Shown here: piece by piece, positions 13,410 to 16,587 of the stretch
Position numbering within the stretch: the first letter of the stretch is position 1
Layout of the letters: each line of letters starts with the position of its first letter
Origin: JBMOPD01 sp049323615
GTDB lineage: Bacteria; Bacillota; Desulfotomaculia; Desulfotomaculales; Desulfocucumaceae
Reading direction: 5' to 3'
DNA length: 16,587 nucleotides
Assembly: GCA_049323615.1 (NCBI GenBank)
Contig: JBMOPD010000005.1
Span: forward strand, 1-16,587
The notes under the pieces: generated by a model
Databases searched by the model: none
What the model was told of the DNA's origin: nothing
The model's input: the letters and a program-made list of their open reading frames with translations, nothing else
Position numbers and translations under genes: made by a program

Positions 13410-14711
13410 TCAGCAGTTCCCGGCCGGGCGCCCCAGGTATTCGCTCACTATCTTCATGGCGCAGTACGGGCCGCACATGGAACAGCCGGTCCCGTCGCGG
13501 GTATGGGCATGCCGGTCAAAGGCCCGCGGGTCCATGGACAGCCGCCGCTGCTCCTCCCAGTCCAGGGCCTTCCGCGCCCGGGCCATGGCCCGGTCCCACC
13601 CGGCGGCCCCCTTTACCCCCTTGGCCATGTCGGCGGCGTGCCCGGCGATGCGGGCGGCCATGATTCCCTGCCGGACGGCTTCCTCGTCCGGCAGGCCGAG
13701 GTGTTCCGACGGGGTCACGTAGCACAGGAAGTCGGCCCCGGCGGCCGCGGCAATGGCGCCGCCGATGGCCGCGGTGATGTGGTCGTAGCCGGGCGCCACG
13801 TCGGTGACCAGCGGCCCCAGAACATAAAAAGGGGCGCCGTCACACAGCCGCTTTTGCAGCCTGATGTTCATTTCCACCTGGTCCATGGGCACATGCCCCG
13901 GCCCCTCCACGATCACCTGGACACCGGCTTCCCGGCAGCGGCGGACCAGTTCCCCCAGCACCACCAGTTCCTGGATCTGCCCCCGGTCGGTGGCGTCCGC
14001 GATACATCCCGGCCGCAGCGCGTCCCCCAGGCTGAGGGTGACGTCATACCGGCGGGCTATTTCCAGTATATCGTCAAAACGGCTGTAAAAGGGATTCTCT
14101 CTCTGGTTGTGCAGCATCCACCCGGTCAGGAACGAGCCCCCCCGGGAAACTATATCGGCTATGCGGGGGTGCCTGCGCAGCCGATCCAGCGATTCAAGGG
14201 TCAGGCCGCAGTGCACGGTCATGAAATCAACGCCGTCTTCAGCCTGTTTCCGGACTGTTTGCAGGATTTCTTCCTCTGTCATGGCTACGATGGCGCCGCG
14301 GGTTTCCTGGGCCTCCACCGCAGCCTGGTAGATGGGCACGGTGCCGAAGGCCAGCGGGCAGCCGTTCAGCAGCGCCCGGCGCACCCCGTCTATTCCCGGG
14401 CCGGTGCTCAGGTCCATCACGGCATCGGCGCCGTATTCCACACAGATGGCCATTTTTCTTTTCTCTGCGGCAATACCGGACGCCCCCCTGGAGGTGCCGA
14501 TGTTGGCATTCACCTTGGTCTTTAAGCCCCGGCCGATGCCGCAGTAATTTTCCCGGGGGCGCAAATTGTTGGCCGGAATGACTGCCCTCCCGGCGGCGAT
14601 TTCGGCCATTATTTCCTCCGGGCTCAATCCTTCCGTCCGCGCGGCGCCGGCCATCTCCGGTGTAACTTCACCGCATAGGGCCCGCTGCATCTGGGTTTGC
14701 CTTTTGTTCAT
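13410..14711 (-). CDS. thiC: Phosphomethylpyrimidine synthase ThiC (radical SAM)
   Basis: A 433-residue enzyme that rearranges aminoimidazole ribotide into HMP phosphate using S-adenosylmethionine and a [4Fe-4S] cluster. Segments typical of ThiC are VNANIGTSRG at 67-76, MDLSTGPGID at 99-108, GTVPIYQA at 123-130, RGGSFL at 190-195, LSLGDALRPG at 227-236, VEGPGHVPMDQ at 268-278, LGPLVTDVAPGYDHIT at 298-313 and CYVTPSEHLGLP at 330-341. The cluster cysteines are at the C-terminus, Cys410, Cys413 and Cys417 (GCSMCGPYCAMK), a CX2CX3C spacing, one residue tighter than in the long E. coli-type protein. It is the short form without the N-terminal domain. ATG at 14709-14711 follows AAAAGGAGTG. It is the first gene of the operon, controlled by the TPP riboswitch and terminator at 14736-14880. 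Confidence 0.97.
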   Translation of the reverse strand: MNKRQTQMQRALCGEVTPEMAGAARTEGLSPEEIMAEIAAGRAVIPANNLRPRENYCGIGRGLKTKVNANIGTSRGASGIAAEKRKMAICVEYGADAVMDLSTGPGIDGVRRALLNGCPLAFGTVPIYQAAVEAQETRGAIVAMTEEEILQTVRKQAEDGVDFMTVHCGLTLESLDRLRRHPRIADIVSRGGSFLTGWMLHNQRENPFYSRFDDILEIARRYDVTLSLGDALRPGCIADATDRGQIQELVVLGELVRRCREAGVQVIVEGPGHVPMDQVEMNIRLQKRLCDGAPFYVLGPLVTDVAPGYDHITAAIGGAIAAAAGADFLCYVTPSEHLGLPDEEAVRQGIMAARIAGHAADMAKGVKGAAGWDRAMARARKALDWEEQRRLSMDPRAFDRHAHTRDGTGCSMCGPYCAMKIVSEYLGRPAGNC

Positions 14712-14735
14712 ATGACTTCACTCCTTTTCTCTCCA

Positions 14736-14767
14736 AACAAAAATCCCTTTCCGGGAGTGAAAGGGAT
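14736..14767 (-). terminator. Riboswitch-controlled terminator before thiC
   Basis: On the minus strand ATCCCTTTC (14767-14759) pairs perfectly with GAAAGGGAT (14751-14743) around a 7-base loop, followed by TTTTTGTTT. It lies between the TPP aptamer and the thiC ribosome binding site, so it is the expression platform. GAAAG at the 3' edge of the aptamer could compete for its CTTTC arm when TPP is absent; that detail is inferred. Confidence 0.88.
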
Positions 14768-14785
14768 AAAAACCGATTTTCTATC

Positions 14786-14880
14786 TGCTTTCCTCCGCTG
14801 GTATTAACCAGATCAGGTGCGAAGGGTCGGAAACTTGCCGCGTTTCCCTCTCAGCCCCGCGTTTTGGAGCTCCCCCAGCA
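14786..14880 (-). promoter_or_regulatory. TPP riboswitch (THI element)
   Basis: The minus strand carries the conserved aptamer parts in order: closing stem TGCT (14880-14877), GGGGCTGAGAGG with the CTGAGA core at 14849-14854, an optional hairpin with GGAAAC/GTTTCC arms, GACCCTTCGCACCTGATCTG, then GGTTAATACCAGCGGAGGAA and closing AGCA (14789-14786). TPP binding should favour the downstream terminator and shut off thiC-thiM-thiE-thiL-thiD. The 129 bp between the aptamer and the trpB stop must hold the operon promoter, but I could not pick one confidently. Confidence 0.96.
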
Positions 14881-15009
14881 TGGCCAACTTTTTTCAGTTA
14901 AGTAATTTTATTCGCTTAATACCCGCATATTCCTCCCCGTGACATAAAGAATTTCTTAACCCGTTTGCATAAAGTACGACCCCTGACGGCTGGTGGCTGA
15001 CAACTTTTC

Positions 15010-16365
15010 TTATATCTGCGGCAGTTTTTCCAGGGCGGACTTGAGGTCCTCCTCGGGAAGCGGGTAATCTTCCAGCTTGCCCGCCAGGAACAGGTCGTAG
15101 GAGGGCAGATCCAGCAGGCCGTGCCCGCTCATGTTGAAGAGTATTGTTCTGGCCTCCCCGGCTTCCCTGGCCGCAATGGCCTCCTGGATGGCGGCCTGAA
15201 CGGCGTGGGCCGACTCGGGGGCCGGTATGACGCCCTCGCTCCTGGCAAATTGTATGGCGGCCTCAAAAATCGAGGTCTGGCCCAGGGCTATGGCCTCCAC
15301 CAGGCCTTCCCTGACCAGCGCGCTTAAAAGGGGTGAATCCCCGTGGTAGCGCAGGCCCCCGGCGTGGATTCCCGGCGGCATGAAGGCTGCGCCCAGGGTG
15401 TACATCTTTACTATGGGCGCCAGACCGGCCACGTCGCCGTAATCGTAGCTGTACTGCCCCCTGGTCAGGGTGGGGCAGGAGATGGGCTCCACGGCCACCA
15501 GCCTTACCCTGGCGCCCCTGGTCAGCTTGTCGTGGGCGAAGGGGAAGGCCATGCCGGCGAAGTTGCTGCCCCCTCCGCAGCAGCCAATGACCACGTCGGG
15601 GTAATAGCCCGCCTTGGCCATCTGTTCCTTCGCTTCCAGGCCGATTATCGTCTGGTGCAGGCAGACGTGGTTCAGCACGCTGCCCAGGGCGTAGTTGGTG
15701 TCTTCACGGCCGGCGGCGTCCTCCACCGCCTCGCTGATGGCTATGCCCAGGCTTCCCGGCGAGTCGGGTCTTTCACCGAGTATTTTCCGGCCCGATTCGG
15801 TCTGGTCGCTGGGCGAGGGAATGACGTTGGACCCGAATATCTCCATTACCGACCGCCGGTAAGGCTTCTGGTTGTAGCTCACCTTCACCATGTAGACGGT
15901 GCATTCCAGTCCGAAGAAGTTGCAGGCCTGGGAAAGGGCGATACCCCACTGGCCGGCTCCGGTTTCGGTGGCCAGCCTTTTTACTCCCTCCGCCTTATTG
16001 TAATATGCCTGCGGGACAGCGGTGTTCAGCTTGTGGCTGCCGGCAGGGCTGACTCCTTCATACTTGTAAAAAATTCTGGCCGGTGTGTCCAGCGCTTTTT
16101 CCAGGCGGCGCGCCCTGAAAAGCGGAGAGGGACGCCACAACCTTAAAATTTCCTGCACCTCTTCCGGAATCTCGATCCACCTCTCCCGGGAGACCTCCTG
16201 CATGATCAGTCCCATGGGGAATATCGGCTTGAGGTCATCCGGGCCGATGGGCTGCTTGGTGGCGGGGTGCAGCGGCGGATCGGGCAGTTTGGGCATATCC
16301 GCCTGAATGTTGTACCAGCGGGTGGGCATCTCCTTCTCGGTTAACAGGATTTTGACTTCACTCAT
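15010..16365 (-). CDS. trpB: Tryptophan synthase beta chain, TrpB2 type
   Basis: A 451-residue PLP enzyme making tryptophan from indole and serine. The length, the N-terminal extension (WYNIQADMPKLPDPPLHP at 17-34) and RPSPLFRARRLEKAL at 78-92 mark the TrpB2 branch rather than classical TrpB of about 400 residues. Catalytic elements are Lys112 in GSHKLNTA (Schiff base with PLP), ETGAGQWG at 134-141, the phosphate loop CGGGSN at 263-268, Glu293 in AVEP and SGHG at 413-416. ATG at 16363-16365 follows GAGGAG. There is no trpA next to it, as is common for TrpB2, which often works alone and may salvage free indole. It is upstream of the thiamine operon on the same strand, 129 bp before the riboswitch, with no obvious terminator between. 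Confidence 0.94.
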   Translation of the reverse strand: MSEVKILLTEKEMPTRWYNIQADMPKLPDPPLHPATKQPIGPDDLKPIFPMGLIMQEVSRERWIEIPEEVQEILRLWRPSPLFRARRLEKALDTPARIFYKYEGVSPAGSHKLNTAVPQAYYNKAEGVKRLATETGAGQWGIALSQACNFFGLECTVYMVKVSYNQKPYRRSVMEIFGSNVIPSPSDQTESGRKILGERPDSPGSLGIAISEAVEDAAGREDTNYALGSVLNHVCLHQTIIGLEAKEQMAKAGYYPDVVIGCCGGGSNFAGMAFPFAHDKLTRGARVRLVAVEPISCPTLTRGQYSYDYGDVAGLAPIVKMYTLGAAFMPPGIHAGGLRYHGDSPLLSALVREGLVEAIALGQTSIFEAAIQFARSEGVIPAPESAHAVQAAIQEAIAAREAGEARTILFNMSGHGLLDLPSYDLFLAGKLEDYPLPEEDLKSALEKLPQI

Positions 16366-16415
16366 CTCATCTAACTCCTCTCTTCTGGTTAGTTGATTTG
16401 TAATTGCATGTGATT

Positions 16416-16444
16416 ATTGTATAGTATGCATTTTATTACCGCAA
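16416..16444 (-). promoter_or_regulatory. Candidate sigma-A promoter of trpB
   Basis: On the minus strand TTGCGG (16444-16439), a 17-bp spacer and TACAAT (16421-16416) form a reasonable promoter about 50 bp upstream of the ATG. An alternative -35 box, TTGACG, lies some 20-30 bp further upstream with a poor -10. I see no T-box or trp leader in the remaining upstream sequence. Confidence 0.45.
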
Positions 16445-16554
16445 TACTTTTATTTTTTCAGGTCTGCGTCAAGATTTAGTAGGTAGAACTCCCAGTTTTT
16501 TTTATTCATACTTAGAGATAGCCGAGGAAAGAAAACTCTGGGGCCGGGGTCCGG

Positions 16555-16587
16555 GTTTCAATCCGGCTACAGGACCTGCGGCTGAAC
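16555..16587 (-). CRISPR. Candidate single CRISPR repeat at the window edge
   Basis: The last 33 bases start GTTTCAATCC and end GCTGAAC on plus. Read on minus they start GTTCAGCC and end GGATTGAAAC, the 3' end shared by many CRISPR repeats of type I-C, I-B and III systems, and the length fits. An internal CAGGACCTG could form a small hairpin. Only one copy is present, there are no spacers or cas genes in view, and the window stops at its last base. If real, it would be the leader-distal repeat, with the array to the right. Confidence 0.35.

Noticed and set aside
13164..14525. 453-residue plus-strand ORF opposite thiC
   Set aside because: It is antisense to a clear thiC gene, Pro/Gly/His-rich, has no family motifs and arises from the GC-rich codon pattern.
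14908..14928. Possible leader peptide MRVLSE upstream of the TPP riboswitch
   Set aside because: The GGAGG is only three bases from the ATG, too close, and the operon already has a complete riboswitch.
16486..16503. AACT-CCC-AGTT plus T-run as a plus-strand terminator
   Set aside because: Only a 4-bp AT-rich stem, and no plus-strand gene ends here.
16545..16587. tRNA-like T-arm (GGTTTCAATCC) at the right edge
   Set aside because: No 5-bp T-stem around a 7-base loop can be formed and there is no matching acceptor or anticodon arm.

Overview
The window reads as a chromosomal piece of an anaerobic, probably spore-forming Gram-positive bacterium (Firmicutes, in the style of Pelotomaculum/Desulfotomaculum; inferred from content, with no search run). 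The reasons are strong GGAGG ribosome binding sites, frequent GTG and TTG starts, a Gly/Tyr-rich YjcZ-type mini-protein, a TPP riboswitch with a terminator platform, a short-form ThiC, and an oxygen-sensitive 4-hydroxybutyryl-CoA dehydratase-type enzyme. Apart from the mini-protein at 233-364, all recognised genes lie on the minus strand.

Region A (about 390-5940) is a catabolic operon. In transcription order it holds an AbfD-type [4Fe-4S]/flavin dehydratase, a 109-residue cysteine-rich protein, a short-chain dehydrogenase whose start overlaps the preceding gene, a phenylacetate-CoA-ligase-like acyl-CoA synthetase and an MFS organic-anion transporter. A good sigma-54 promoter (5925-5940) precedes it and a 15-bp perfect hairpin (391-426) closes it. 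My reading is a route that imports a carboxylic acid, activates it with CoA, adjusts an oxo/hydroxy group and removes water. The substrate is not known; a gamma-hydroxy or gamma-oxo acid is the simplest guess.

Region B (5925-9622) is regulatory. A GAF-PAS-AAA+-Fis sigma-54 activator lies directly upstream of the operon. Between the two are TGTTGCWACA-type palindromes, a terminator and the sigma-54 promoter. Further upstream is a soluble chemoreceptor-like protein with its own, nearly identical sigma-54 promoter (9227-9242) and another TGTTGCTACA site (9435-9444). This suggests one activator controls both the catabolic operon and a sensor protein. The same intergenic region has two sets of heptamer repeats and a decayed fragment of a second chemoreceptor signalling domain.

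Region C (9649-14880) is a thiamine operon, thiC-thiM-thiE-thiL-thiD, under a TPP riboswitch with an intrinsic terminator. It makes the pyrimidine (ThiC, ThiD), salvages the thiazole (ThiM), joins them (ThiE) and forms TPP (ThiL). No thiazole synthesis genes (thiG, thiS, thiH, thiF) are in the window.

Region D (15010-16587) holds a TrpB2-type tryptophan synthase beta chain with its own promoter. The last 33 bases of the window, read on the minus strand, look like one CRISPR repeat ending in GGATTGAAAC. No second repeat or spacer is visible, so this is only a candidate.
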